Below are positions 51,130 through 60,263 of a stretch of DNA of 64,000 bases, piece by piece. The notes beneath the pieces were generated by a model. It was not told the origin of the DNA, did no database searches, and saw only the letters and a program-made list of their open reading frames with translations. Every line of letters starts with the position of its first letter. The stretch's first letter is position 1. Both the position numbers and the translations under genes were made by a program. This stretch comes from JANOSH01 sp031415695 (lineage in GTDB: Bacteria; Actinomycetota; Acidimicrobiia; Acidimicrobiales; Ilumatobacteraceae), in NCBI GenBank assembly GCA_031415695.1, contig JANOSH010000011.1, forward strand, positions 1-64,000. The letters are read 5' to 3'.

Positions 51130-51681
51130 CTACGTGGCCTGGGCTAGGTAGGCCTCGCCTCGGGGTGATAGCCGATAACCAATATCGAAGCTGATCGTGA
51201 GACCGAGCGCTTTGAGTCGACGAACGTCGGACTTGAACTTCTCGGTGTCTCGGCCAAGTTCGGCTGCTAGGTCGCCGGCGCGCACCTCGGGCTTGGCTGC
51301 GATGGCCTGCAGAACCGGCAGCGACCACGACGTGAGGCGAGTGAGTCGCTCGAGTTCCTCGGCCGTGAAGTCTGTCCGATCGACGAGTTCGTCGAGGAGG
51401 TCGGACTCGTCAACCGTTTTGAACTCGACTCGGTAGCACGAGTATTCAGACCGGCCCCGCAGGTCGTCACGCAGTTCTTGGCCGGTGCGGTAACCGGCTT
51501 GTTTCGCGCCGGCATCGGTGATGGACCGCGGGTTCACCAGAATCACGCTGATGATGTCGATGAGACCAGCGGCGGTGCGTTGCCGGTTGCCGGCCTTCGC
51601 CTGGGGTGCTTTCCAACGTCGGTACGTGGTGGTCACTTCGCCAGTGCGAATGGGTTCGAGAAATCGCTCTTCGAACAACAT
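51130..51681 (-). CDS. ASCH-like N-terminal domain with C-terminal winged helix
   Basis: 183 residues. The N-terminal part (FEERFLEPIRTGEVTTTYRR, KAGNRQRTAAGLIDIISVIL) resembles ASCH/PUA-like RNA-binding domains. The C-terminal part (SLPVLQAIAAKPEVRAGDLA, KFKSDVRRLKALGLTISFDI) looks like a winged helix. The combination suggests a nucleic-acid-binding regulator. Its ATG overlaps the ddl stop by one base (TGATG), so it is translated with D-Ala-D-Ala ligase. Confidence 0.65.
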   Translation of the reverse strand: MLFEERFLEPIRTGEVTTTYRRWKAPQAKAGNRQRTAAGLIDIISVILVNPRSITDAGAKQAGYRTGQELRDDLRGRSEYSCYRVEFKTVDESDLLDELVDRTDFTAEELERLTRLTSWSLPVLQAIAAKPEVRAGDLAAELGRDTEKFKSDVRRLKALGLTISFDIGYRLSPRGEAYLAQAT

Positions 51682-52766
51682 CAGCGGTTGGTGTTTCGGC
51701 GGCGTTGGGCGTGGCGTTCTAGGGCAAGGTCGACAAGTTCGTTGATGAGGTCAGGATACGACACCCCGCTCGCTGCCCACAGTTTGGGGTACATCGAGAT
51801 GGGTGTGAACCCCGGCATTGTGTTCGCTTCGTTGCACAGGAAACCCCGGCCATTCGCCTCGTAGAAGAAATCGACCCGGGCTAAACCATGGCATCTCAGG
51901 GCCCGGAAGGCCGCCAGCGCGAGCTGCTGGATATGATCGGTCTCGTCGGCATCGAGATGGGCAGGAATGACATACCGGGCCGAATCTTCTAGGTACTTGT
52001 CCTCGAAGTCGTAGAACTCGTGGCCGGGGACCACTTCGCCAGGAACCGAGGCGCGCGGCGTGGTGCCGCCGAGCACACTGACCTCGATCTCGCGTCCAAC
52101 GACCATCTCCTCGACAACAACGGTGGAGTCATAGGTGAGCGCAACGGCCAACGCGGCTTCGACTTCGTCCCGGTTGTGCGCTTTGGCGACACCAATCGAC
52201 GACCCCATGTTGGCGGGCTTCACGAACAGCGGAAGGCCAAACTCGACAATCAGATCATCGGCTGTCGACGAAACGATCTCGTGTTCGAAAACGGCGCGCC
52301 AGCGGGCTTGGGGGATACCGGCCGCGCCGAGCACGGTCTTCATCATCGCCTTATCCATCGAAACTGCCGACGACAACACCCCGCATCCCACATAGGCAAC
52401 GTCGGCAAGTTCAAGCAGTCCCTGCACCGTGCCGTCCTCGCCCATTGGGCCATGGAGAAGTGGCATGACAACCGTTGGTCCATCGGCCATAGTCGGGAAT
52501 TGCCGGGCTGTTGTCGGCCCCTCGACGGCCACGCCGGTGGCGATCGCTGTGCCGCTGACAGCATGATGTTTCAGCGATTCGAGTGCCGTCGCAGCTGCGT
52601 CGTCGGCCTGCAACCATTCGCCTTCGCGTGTGATCCCAATGGCGCGCACGCAATATCGTTGGGGGTCGAGCGCTGCCATCACGTGAGCGGCGGTAGCGCG
52701 GCTGACGTCGTGTTCGGCGGACTCACCGCCGAACAGGACAATCAGGTTGATTCGGGGACTCGGCAC
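51681..52766 (-). CDS. ddl: D-alanine--D-alanine ligase
   Basis: 361 residues, ATP-grasp fold; it joins two D-alanines for peptidoglycan precursor synthesis in the cytoplasm. N-terminal VLFGGESAEHDVS, PLLHGPMGEDGTVQGLLE, the ATP loop KPANMGSSIGVAKA, and metal ligands in CNEANTMPGFTP (usually EVNTMPGFT). GTG start with TAAGCT 6 nt upstream (leaderless). Divergent from murF, so two successive steps of precursor synthesis share a control region. Coupled to the downstream ASCH-like gene. Confidence 0.95.
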   Translation of the reverse strand: MPSPRINLIVLFGGESAEHDVSRATAAHVMAALDPQRYCVRAIGITREGEWLQADDAAATALESLKHHAVSGTAIATGVAVEGPTTARQFPTMADGPTVVMPLLHGPMGEDGTVQGLLELADVAYVGCGVLSSAVSMDKAMMKTVLGAAGIPQARWRAVFEHEIVSSTADDLIVEFGLPLFVKPANMGSSIGVAKAHNRDEVEAALAVALTYDSTVVVEEMVVGREIEVSVLGGTTPRASVPGEVVPGHEFYDFEDKYLEDSARYVIPAHLDADETDHIQQLALAAFRALRCHGLARVDFFYEANGRGFLCNEANTMPGFTPISMYPKLWAASGVSYPDLINELVDLALERHAQRRRNTNR

Positions 52767-52900
52767 CCCGCCAGCTTACGGTCACCGCTCACTCTTCGGC
52801 CACGATCTCGCCCGGCTGCGGCGTCGGAAATCGACTCCACACTCGGGCGAGAACCTGTTCAGTGGATGCCGGGCAAAGGCGCGCCGCCTATCCTGGCAAC

Positions 52901-54208
52901 GTGCTGTTCACCGCTCGAGAAATTGCCGAGGCCGTTAACGGTCGATGCGCGGACGTCGGCGAATCTGTCGTCGTCAATGGAACAGCCTTCGACTCGCGCG
53001 AACTGACGGCGGGTCAACTATTCGTGCCCATCGTGGGCGAGCGTGATGGGCACGACTTCATTTCACAAGCTGTCGCTAACGGTGCCCCGGCGTATCTGAC
53101 GCAACGCGAGCTGGGAAACGCCGAGGCCACGGCGATTCAGGTTACCGACACCTCCGCCGCCTACCTGGCGCTTGGCGCTGCGGCCCGGCGACGGCTTCCC
53201 GACCGCGTCATTGGGGTTACGGGCTCGGTTGGAAAGACCAGTACCAAGGACCTGTGTGCTGCAGCTATGCAGGCACATTTTCGCACCCAAGCCAACCCGA
53301 CCAGCTTCAACAACGACCTCGGCGTGCCCTTCACCCTGACGAATGCGGCCGACGACACCGAGGTCGTTGTGGTCGAAATGGGAATGCGGGGGCTCGGCGA
53401 AATTGCTCGGCTTTGTCGTGTTGCTTCGCCGAATGTTGGGGTGGTCACGATTATTGGCGAGGCGCATGTCGGGCGTCTCGGAGGAGTCGGCGGCGTGGCT
53501 CAAGCAAAAGGTGAACTGATCGAAGCATTGCCATCGAGCGGTACCGCCGTCCTCAACGCTGATCAACCGGTGTGCCTAGCCCTTGCGCATCGAACCGACG
53601 CCGCCGTGTTGTCGTTTGGTCGCAATGGGGGCGATGTTCGAGCCGAAGACATTCGACTCGATGACATGGCCCGACCATCGTTTCGCCTGGCCACACCGTG
53701 GGGATCCATCCACGTCGTGCTTGCGGTGAGCGGCACTCATATGGCCGTTAATGCAGCAGCGGCGGCAGCGGCCGCGCTTGCGGTCGGCACTCCGCTCGCC
53801 GCTGTCGCCGCCGGTCTTGGACGCGCCCGGTTGTCGCCATGGCGAATGGAAATGACCCGCACCCACGCCGGAGTCATTGTCCTCAACGATGCCTACAACG
53901 CCAACCCGACATCGATGACAGCGGCGCTCGACACCCTCGCAGCGCTGCCCGGCAGCGGTCGGCGAGTTGCGGTACTTGGCCAGATGGCCGAACTCGATGA
54001 CGACGGTCCGAAACGCCATCGCGACATGGCCGACTATGCCCGTGAGCGAGGTATCGAAGTCATCGCGGTCGGCACGAATGACTACGGCATTGTCGCGACG
54101 CAAAACCCGCTCATCATGCTGCGCGAACTCGTCAGCGGCGATGGCGTGCTGGTGAAGGGCAGTCGAGTTGCCGGGCTTGAAACCTTGGCGGCGGCGCTCA
54201 CCGCCTAG
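52901..54208 (+). CDS. murF: UDP-MurNAc-tripeptide--D-Ala-D-Ala ligase
   Basis: 435 residues, Mur ligase fold: N-terminal uridine-binding domain (GTAFDSRELTAGQLFVPIVG), ATP loop GVTGSVGKTSTKD, central NPTSFNNDLGVPFTL and VEMGMRGLGEIARL, and C-terminal VLNDAYNANPTSM. It adds the Ddl product to UDP-MurNAc-tripeptide. GTG start at 52901 with TATCCT 6 nt upstream, leaderless. The 3' end overlaps the convergent MFS gene by 11 nt. Confidence 0.95.
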   Translation: MLFTAREIAEAVNGRCADVGESVVVNGTAFDSRELTAGQLFVPIVGERDGHDFISQAVANGAPAYLTQRELGNAEATAIQVTDTSAAYLALGAAARRRLPDRVIGVTGSVGKTSTKDLCAAAMQAHFRTQANPTSFNNDLGVPFTLTNAADDTEVVVVEMGMRGLGEIARLCRVASPNVGVVTIIGEAHVGRLGGVGGVAQAKGELIEALPSSGTAVLNADQPVCLALAHRTDAAVLSFGRNGGDVRAEDIRLDDMARPSFRLATPWGSIHVVLAVSGTHMAVNAAAAAAAALAVGTPLAAVAAGLGRARLSPWRMEMTRTHAGVIVLNDAYNANPTSMTAALDTLAALPGSGRRVAVLGQMAELDDDGPKRHRDMADYARERGIEVIAVGTNDYGIVATQNPLIMLRELVSGDGVLVKGSRVAGLETLAAALTA

Positions 54209-55457
54209 CACCGACTGTGGCCCGATTGGAAGTCCCGGGCAGGTCGATCCACAGTGCAAGGCCCAGAGCGCAAGCGGCGCTGATCCCCAGCACCAGCGTG
54301 CTGTTTGTACGGTCGAGTAGCGGCCCGTACAACAATGCCGAAAGCGGCACGGTGCCGCCGAATCCCATAAACCACAGCGCCATAACCCGCCCGCGGACAT
54401 TGTCGGCCAGCCGAGTTTGCAGCACTGTCATCACCGATGTTGCCGTCCCGAAATAGAACACGCCGAAGACGAACACAGCGGGAATTGCTAAGGGCAAGGA
54501 TCGGGTAACGCTGAACCCGAGCAGTGTTACCGCGAATCCAACCAGCCCGGGTCGTACCATTTTCGTTTTGTCGGCACGAGTGAAAACGGTACCAAGCGCA
54601 AGTGACCCGACTGCCGCGCCGAACCCGAATGCCGCATACAGCCATCCATACGCGGCGCTCTTGGAGTTGAGGTGCAACTGTCGTTCAGCAATGGGAGCGA
54701 ACAACCCGAGGATGGGCAGACACAACAAGCTGAACATCCACACGAATCTGAGGCAACGCCCGACGACCGGGTCCGTTCGAGCCACGGCGAGGCCACCAAG
54801 GAACCGATCCTTGAGCGAGCCGCCCGCCGGCGTGATCGTGGGAATCTTGATCGACACAATCGCTGCGATCACAAATCCGTACGTGAGCGCATTAAGAAAA
54901 AACACGACCCCAGCCCCAAACACCGGGTAGAGGAATCCGCCGAGTACCGGGCCAAAAACCCGCGTGGCGTTGATCATTGTCGAGTTGAGCGAAAGGGCTC
55001 CCGGCAGGTCGACACGGTCAACGAGCAGCGGCATCGTCGAAACCCACGCCGGTGCGTTGAAGGCATTGCCTGTCCCAACACACAGGCTGATCGCAGCCAG
55101 CAGCCACACCGACGGGCGAGCGTGCGTCCACACCGCAATCGCAAGAGCGAGCGACGCGACGCCCTGCTCGAACTGCAGCATGCACAACCATCGCCGACGA
55201 TCGAATCTGTCGGCGACGACCCCCGCGATCATCGCGAACGCCAGCATCGGCAGGAAGTATGCGAAGTACACGATGGCGACGTAGGTGCTCGGGCGACCGG
55301 TGGATTCGGTGAGCTTGAACACGAGCGAACCCATGACCACCTGTTGCATCCAGGTGCCCATGTTCGAAAGAAAGGAACCGAACCACATGATCCGAAAGTC
55401 TCGATAGTGGAAGGCCGCAGCCGCGGAACCCGGCGTTGGTGGGTGGCGACTAGCCAA
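54198..55457 (-). CDS. MFS transporter (EntS/MFS_3 type)
   Basis: 419 residues with about 12 membrane segments; AFHYRDFRIMWFGSFLSNMG and TWMQQVVMGSLVFKLTES are the N-terminal signature of the MFS_3/EntS subfamily, and DRFDRRRWL the loop 2-3 motif. No ATG exists before the conserved region, so a TTG at 55457, overlapping the LLM gene's stop by 8 nt, is the likeliest start. Probably an exporter of a small molecule; co-transcribed with the LLM oxidoreductase. Confidence 0.82.
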   Translation of the reverse strand: MASRHPPTPGSAAAAFHYRDFRIMWFGSFLSNMGTWMQQVVMGSLVFKLTESTGRPSTYVAIVYFAYFLPMLAFAMIAGVVADRFDRRRWLCMLQFEQGVASLALAIAVWTHARPSVWLLAAISLCVGTGNAFNAPAWVSTMPLLVDRVDLPGALSLNSTMINATRVFGPVLGGFLYPVFGAGVVFFLNALTYGFVIAAIVSIKIPTITPAGGSLKDRFLGGLAVARTDPVVGRCLRFVWMFSLLCLPILGLFAPIAERQLHLNSKSAAYGWLYAAFGFGAAVGSLALGTVFTRADKTKMVRPGLVGFAVTLLGFSVTRSLPLAIPAVFVFGVFYFGTATSVMTVLQTRLADNVRGRVMALWFMGFGGTVPLSALLYGPLLDRTNSTLVLGISAACALGLALWIDLPGTSNRATVGARR

Positions 55458-56484
55458 GTATGAGATCGGCGTACATGGGCAACGCCTTAGCTGAACCAGA
55501 CACCAGGATCGTCGTGATGCAGGTTTCTTTCCAACGTTGCAACTCATCTTTGATCTTGTCGAGGGGACCGACCAGGGCGACATCTTCTACCATCGCGAGC
55601 GGTACTGAGGCAATGGCCTCGTCCTTACGGCCGGCCAGGTACAGCTCTTGGATGTGGGTGGCCTCGGCCTCCCAACCCATCCGGGCGAACACCTCGAAGT
55701 GGAAATTCTGGCCCTTAGCGCCCATGCCTCCGGCGTATAACGCTACGAACGGTCGCACGGCATCGGCACACTTCTCCACGTCGTCACCGGGAACAATTGT
55801 CACGCCGCAGGCCACATCGAACGACGCCGCCTTGCCCGCATCACCCGACGCAGCGAAGCCTTCGGCTAGGCAGCGACGGTAGTGGGCATCGTCTTTGGGG
55901 GAGAAGAACAGCGGCAGCCAGCCTTGGCAAAGTTCCCCTGCGAGTGCCACGTTCTTGGGACCCTCGGCGCCGAGATACATGGGTAGGTCCTTGCGTAGTG
56001 GGTGCACCGTTGACTTGAGCGCCTTGCCGAGTCCGGTGCCACCGGGAAGCGGTATCTGATACTGCTCGCCGTGATGCACCACCGGCTTCTCGCGGGCGAG
56101 TACCTGACGGACGACGTCGATGTACTCGCGGGTGCGAGCCAAAGGCTTGGGATACGGCTCGCCGTACCAACCTTCGACGACCTGAGGGCCCGACGCCCCG
56201 AGCCCGAGGATGAAACGGCCGCCCGACAGATGGTCGAGGGTGATTGCGGCCATAGCAGTGGCGGTAGGTGTCCGAGCTGACATCTGGATAATGCCAGTAC
56301 CCAACTTGATTCGCGTGGTGTTGGCACCCCACCAGGCCAGGGGGGTCAGCGCGTCCGAGCCATACGCTTCGGCCGACCAGAACGAGTCAAACCCGAGACG
56401 CTCGGCCTCCTGGATTGCGGCCAGCGCCCCCGCCGGCGGACCCGCGGACCAGTACCCAGTGTTGTACCCAAGCTTCAACGTCAT
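55450..56484 (-). CDS. LLM-class F420-dependent oxidoreductase
   Basis: 344 residues of the luciferase-like TIM-barrel family: LKLGYNTGYWSAGPPAGALA, LGFDSFWSAEAYGSD, TRIKLGTGIIQMSARTPTAT, LDHLSGGRFILGLGASGPQV. The GxGxxxSAR-type TGIIQMSARTP segment is typical of the F420-binding actinobacterial subgroup (Rv3520c-like). TACCGT 6 nt before the ATG at 56484 indicates a leaderless start. It overlaps the MFS gene downstream. Confidence 0.88.
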   Translation of the reverse strand: MTLKLGYNTGYWSAGPPAGALAAIQEAERLGFDSFWSAEAYGSDALTPLAWWGANTTRIKLGTGIIQMSARTPTATAMAAITLDHLSGGRFILGLGASGPQVVEGWYGEPYPKPLARTREYIDVVRQVLAREKPVVHHGEQYQIPLPGGTGLGKALKSTVHPLRKDLPMYLGAEGPKNVALAGELCQGWLPLFFSPKDDAHYRRCLAEGFAASGDAGKAASFDVACGVTIVPGDDVEKCADAVRPFVALYAGGMGAKGQNFHFEVFARMGWEAEATHIQELYLAGRKDEAIASVPLAMVEDVALVGPLDKIKDELQRWKETCITTILVSGSAKALPMYADLILG

Positions 56485-56516
56485 CCCAAGACGGTATGCC
56501 ACCCCCACCCCATTTG

Positions 56517-56571
56517 CGCAACTGTTGCGGAAACGGCCGGCTCTGAGGCGGGCATTCTCGCAACTGTTGCG
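56517..56571. repeat. pair of 13-nt palindromes (left of DUF559 gene)
   Basis: CGCAACTGTTGCG occurs at 56517-56529 and 56559-56571, 42 nt apart start to start, with GAAACGG after the first. A matching pair with the same 42-nt spacing (CGCAACAGTTGCG) lies at 57592-57646 on the other side of the DUF559 gene. Confidence 0.75.
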
Positions 56572-56583
56572 CAAATGGTGGGA

Positions 56584-57513
56584 TTAGACCATCTCCCGGC
56601 CGGCGATCGCCGCTATGGAAGCCACTGTTGACGCAAGCTGATGTTCAACTTCGTATTCCGTGATGCGGATAACGCGCCATCCGATCTTCAGGAGTTGAAT
56701 GTCGCGAGCCTTGTCGGCCCGAACGGCCTCGGGGGTGGATGCGTGCCAGTAAGAATGATCGACCTCGATTGCAAGCTTGAGGCCGGGATGTGCGATGTCG
56801 GCAAAGATTTTCGATCCAGTCGGTAGCCTGATCGAAAATTGACGTACGAACCCTGTGATGCCCGCCTCGACGAGCGCATCGGCGACAGTTATCTCATCGA
56901 CGCTCGATCGCACGGGCAGTGGGAGGTGAGCGAACGTGGCCACGAGTTCGCCGAAGGCCGCGCTTCCTCGCCGCCCTCGACTACGAACCCGGTTGGCCAA
57001 TTCTAGAAGGTCGTCTATCGAGACGATGCCAAGTTGTAATGAGTGTTCAAGCGCCGATCGGTGTCTGAACGCGTCAACCGATCCGCCTAGGTCGAAGAGA
57101 GTTCGAGCAGGTGATGTTAGGCGAGTTCCGTCCGCAAGAAATGACACGTCTAGCTCGTCAAAATCACGAGTTCGATGGATAAGGGCGCCTCGTGGTCGGC
57201 CGCGGAAAGAAACCGGCACGAGAATCTCAAGCTGGTCGCGGGTAGCGGTACGAATTCCCCACAGCCGAGCCGCCGTCGAATGTGACAGAGCGCCCTTGGG
57301 CGCTAGGTGCGACAGCAAGGCGGCTCGTTCGTCGAACGCGCATGGTGTTGAGCGCGTGCGCCAAACGCCGTATTCGTGGTGGGTGATGTGGTTGGATAAC
57401 ACGAGCGACTGGATCTGAGACTTGCGGAGGCCGAGCTGGGTGAGTTGCTGTGTGGTGACGAAGCCGTGACGCTGCTCGGCGAGACGCACGACCCGTTCTG
57501 GGATCGTGGACAC
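56584..57513 (-). CDS. AbiEi-like N-terminal domain with DUF559 nuclease-like C-terminus
   Basis: 309 residues. The N-terminal wHTH (VVRLAEQRHGFVTTQQLTQL, GLRKSQIQSLV) matches the AbiEi/type IV antitoxin N-terminal region. The C-terminal region (GSKIFADIAHPGLKLAIEVD then KARDIQLLKIGWRVIRITEY) matches the Vsr/DUF559 PD-(D/E)XK-like fold with D and E-x-D. GTG 57513 with TACAGT 6 nt upstream is the leaderless start; the upstream frame extension overlaps repeats. No AbiEii-type toxin partner is present. It is flanked by paired palindromic repeats, suggesting a mobile cassette. Confidence 0.7.
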   Translation of the reverse strand: MSTIPERVVRLAEQRHGFVTTQQLTQLGLRKSQIQSLVLSNHITHHEYGVWRTRSTPCAFDERAALLSHLAPKGALSHSTAARLWGIRTATRDQLEILVPVSFRGRPRGALIHRTRDFDELDVSFLADGTRLTSPARTLFDLGGSVDAFRHRSALEHSLQLGIVSIDDLLELANRVRSRGRRGSAAFGELVATFAHLPLPVRSSVDEITVADALVEAGITGFVRQFSIRLPTGSKIFADIAHPGLKLAIEVDHSYWHASTPEAVRADKARDIQLLKIGWRVIRITEYEVEHQLASTVASIAAIAGREMV

Positions 57514-57591
57514 AAGGACACTGTAACGACGGGGTGTGACGAAGTTCCGTGCCCGGTACCGGTACCGTTTCCGGCCGTTTCCGGCCGTTAC

Positions 57592-57646
57592 CGCAACAGT
57601 TGCGGAAACGGTGGACCCAGGCTCGGCCGTTTCCGCAACAGTTGCG
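57592..57646. repeat. pair of 13-nt palindromes (right of DUF559 gene)
   Basis: CGCAACAGTTGCG at 57592-57604 and 57634-57646, 42 nt apart, within the longer dyad TTTCCGCAACAGTTGCGGAAA at the second site. CCGTTTCCGGCCGTTTCCGG precedes the first. They occupy the gap between the divergent DUF559 and acyl-CoA dehydrogenase genes. Confidence 0.75.
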
Positions 57647-57733
57647 GAAAGTGGTGGTTGGCACTTCCTGGCAGACTTCCCGAAAGCGCGCCGGTATGGC
57701 AGCGAACCTGGGCGGGCCGGTACGGTCAACGGC

Positions 57734-58897
57734 ATGGACTTTGCGCCGAACGAGGACCACCTTGCAATCGCCGAGGGTGTGCGGAACGCCTGCAGCGCGT
57801 ACACCGACGATTACTGGAGTGCGTGTGATCAGGAACACCGTTTTCCCTGGGAGTTCTACAAAACCCTGGCTGACGGCGGTTGGGTTGGCATAGCCCTACC
57901 CGAGATCTACGGCGGCGGAGGGCGGGGAATAACCGAGGCATCGATTGTGCTGCATGAAGTGGCCGCGTCGGGCGCCGCCATGAACGGCTGCTCAGCGATT
58001 CACCTCACCGTGTTCGGGCTTGAGCCCGTGGTCAAGTTTGGTAACGAGAAGCTGAAAGCCGAGTTCCTTCCGAGGGCTGCGGCCGGCGATCTTCATATTG
58101 CCTTCGGGGTAACTGAACCTGACGCTGGCACCGACACGTCGCGTATTTCGACCCGGGCGGTGCCAGACGGCAAGGGTGGCTGGACCATACATGGTCGCAA
58201 GATTTGGACGTCGAAAGCGCTGGAATCCGAAGTGGTGCTGTTGTTGGCCCGCACTGGCCACGACGACAAGAATCGCTTCAAGGGTCTCAGTCTTTTCGTC
58301 GCCGACCTCGACCCGAAGTATGTCGATATCAAGCCGATTCCCAAGGCCGGCCGCAACGCCGTGGCGTCGTGCGAAGTGGCATACGACGGCTTGCCGGTAG
58401 CCGATTGGCGCTTGGTAGGGGAAGAGGGCAACGGCTTTTATCACATCCTCCACGGCATGAACCCCGAGCGCATCCTGTTGGCCGCCGAAGCGGTAGGCAT
58501 CGGCCGAGCAGCCCTCGCCAAAGCTGTTTCGTATGCCAAGGAGCGAGAGGTGTTCGGGCGCCCCATCGGTTCCAATCAGGCGATTTCGCATCCTCTCGCC
58601 CACGCACACGTGCAACTCGAAGCAGCTTGGCAAATGGTCATGCACGCGGCCTGGCTGTACGACCATGGGCAAGACTGCGGGGCAATGGCCAATTCGGCCA
58701 AGTACCTTGCCGCCGAGGCTGGGTTTTTCGCAGCCGATCGTGCAATACAAACGCTTGGCGGAATGGGGTACGCCACCGAATATCACGTTGAACGCTATTG
58801 GCGTGAAGCCCGGATCATTCGGCTTGCTCCGGTGAGCCAGGAAATGACCATGAACTTTATTGCCCAGAACGTGCTTGGCCTGCCGCGCAGTTACTAA
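57734..58897 (+). CDS. acyl-CoA dehydrogenase
   Basis: 387 residues, FAD enzyme that introduces a trans-2 double bond into acyl-CoA. GITEASIVLHEVAASGAAMN, AFGVTEPDAGTDTSRISTRA, KIWTSKALESEVVLLLARTG and the C-terminal QTLGGMGYATEYHVERYWRE are family signatures. TACGGT 7 nt before the ATG at 57734 fixes a leaderless start; the frame is open upstream through the repeats. Substrate chain length is unclear. Confidence 0.9.
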   Translation: MDFAPNEDHLAIAEGVRNACSAYTDDYWSACDQEHRFPWEFYKTLADGGWVGIALPEIYGGGGRGITEASIVLHEVAASGAAMNGCSAIHLTVFGLEPVVKFGNEKLKAEFLPRAAAGDLHIAFGVTEPDAGTDTSRISTRAVPDGKGGWTIHGRKIWTSKALESEVVLLLARTGHDDKNRFKGLSLFVADLDPKYVDIKPIPKAGRNAVASCEVAYDGLPVADWRLVGEEGNGFYHILHGMNPERILLAAEAVGIGRAALAKAVSYAKEREVFGRPIGSNQAISHPLAHAHVQLEAAWQMVMHAAWLYDHGQDCGAMANSAKYLAAEAGFFAADRAIQTLGGMGYATEYHVERYWREARIIRLAPVSQEMTMNFIAQNVLGLPRSY

Positions 58898-58937
58898 GCG
58901 TCTCGCAGCCGCCGCGCCCGGGCGATAGCGTGGTCTT

Positions 58938-60263
58938 ATGAACAGAGGGACACATTCCGCTGCCGAGATGCTTGCCCAATGGCATGTACTGAAGTCGGGT
59001 CGGTTGCTCGAACAAGCCAGTGTCGACGTTGGGGTGCAAGACACGGTCAGCGAGATTCTGTCCGACATCGAACATACGGGCATGAGCGGCGTTCGACTAT
59101 GGTCCGAGCGGCTCGACGGTTGGAACCCGCCGTCGTTCGAGGTCGACGCCGCCACCATACGATCTGCAGAAGCGACGTTGCCGCCGGCCTTCATAACGGC
59201 GTTTCGACGAAGCGCACAAACAGTCGCTGCCTTTGCTCAACACCAGCGAACGTTGCTGACTGACACCGAGTTTTCGCCGTTCCCAGGCGTGGTTGTCGGC
59301 CACCGCCAGGTTGCGATTCAGACCGTGGGATCATACCTTCCCGGTGGTCGGTATCCGGTGGTGTCGTCACCGCTTATGAGCGTCATCGTTCCCAAGGTTG
59401 CAGGCGTCGAGCGAGTTGTTACGTGCACGCCGCCTATGCCCGGTGGTCGTGGCCCGACACCGTCTATGACGTGGGTAGCAGCTGAGGCTGGTGCCGACGC
59501 CATGTTCTGCCTGGGTGGCGTGCCTGCGCTCGCCGCCATGGCTTTTGGTTTGGGTGATATGGGACCTGTCGACATGTTGTGTGGCGCCGGGAATCAGTAC
59601 GTTGCGGAAGCGAAAAGACAACTTTTTGGACGAGTGGGAATCGATTTGTTGGCCGGTCCTTCGGAGATTGCTGTGATTTGCGACGACTCAGCCGACGCCG
59701 AACTGGTAGCCGCCGACTTGCTTGGCCAGGCCGAACATGGGCCTAACTCTCCGGCATACCTCATCACAACGAGTTTGGAGATGGCCCATCGCGTGATGAC
59801 CGAGATCGAGTTGCAGCTTCCGCGCCTGGAGACGCGCGACGTTGCCGGAGCGGCTTGGCGCGACTTTGGAGCCGTCTTTGTCGCTCGCAGTCGCGAGGAA
59901 GCAGCCGACATATCGGACTGGGTAGCGTGTGAGCACCTTGAGGTGATGACACACGACGAGGACTGGTACCTCGGTCGGCTTCGAAACTACGGCTCGTTGT
60001 TCCTTGGTGCCGACGCAACTGTTACATACTCCGACAAAGGCTGCACTGGTACTAACCACACGCTGCCGACGCAGGCTGGGGCCCGTTACACCTCGGGGTT
60101 GTCGGTGGCGAAGTTCTTGAAGACGCTGACTTGGCAGCGCGTCACTGACCCGGTCGCTGCCCGTCATGTGGCTCAAGACGCCGCAGCGTTTGGTCTCGCC
60201 GACGGGCTTGTCGCCCACGCTCGCTCGGCCCAGTTGCGACTCGACCGCCTGCCGGTGAGCTAG
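58938..60263 (+). CDS. histidinol-dehydrogenase family protein (HisD-like, probably not His biosynthesis)
   Basis: 441 residues. The HisD fold is clear: VGSYLPGGRYPVVSSPLMSV, GGVPALAAMAFGLGDMGPVD, GAGNQYVAEAKRQLFGRVGI, DLLAGPSEIAVICDD and QAEHGPNSPAYLIT with the zinc-site residues. The C-terminal GCTGTNHTLPTQAGARYTSG and GKFLKTLTWQRV-like end resemble HisD paralogues such as sulfopropanediol dehydrogenases more than biosynthetic HisD, and no his genes adjoin. TAGCGT 6 nt before the ATG. The 3' end overlaps ald by 4 nt. Confidence 0.75.
   Translation: MNRGTHSAAEMLAQWHVLKSGRLLEQASVDVGVQDTVSEILSDIEHTGMSGVRLWSERLDGWNPPSFEVDAATIRSAEATLPPAFITAFRRSAQTVAAFAQHQRTLLTDTEFSPFPGVVVGHRQVAIQTVGSYLPGGRYPVVSSPLMSVIVPKVAGVERVVTCTPPMPGGRGPTPSMTWVAAEAGADAMFCLGGVPALAAMAFGLGDMGPVDMLCGAGNQYVAEAKRQLFGRVGIDLLAGPSEIAVICDDSADAELVAADLLGQAEHGPNSPAYLITTSLEMAHRVMTEIELQLPRLETRDVAGAAWRDFGAVFVARSREEAADISDWVACEHLEVMTHDEDWYLGRLRNYGSLFLGADATVTYSDKGCTGTNHTLPTQAGARYTSGLSVAKFLKTLTWQRVTDPVAARHVAQDAAAFGLADGLVAHARSAQLRLDRLPVS

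Noticed and set aside
52020..53006. 328-codon open frame on the plus strand across ddl
   Set aside because: It is antisense to a well-supported D-Ala-D-Ala ligase, has no family motif, and arises from codon bias in high-GC DNA.
55845..55880. Fourth copy of the CTAG-bounded repeat inside the LLM oxidoreductase gene
   Set aside because: Only a short GAAGCC/TTCGGCTAG similarity is present and it lies within conserved coding sequence, so coincidence is more likely.
57992..59194. 400-codon open frame antisense to the acyl-CoA dehydrogenase and HisD-like genes
   Set aside because: Both sense genes have clear motifs; the antisense sequence has none and bridges two genes.
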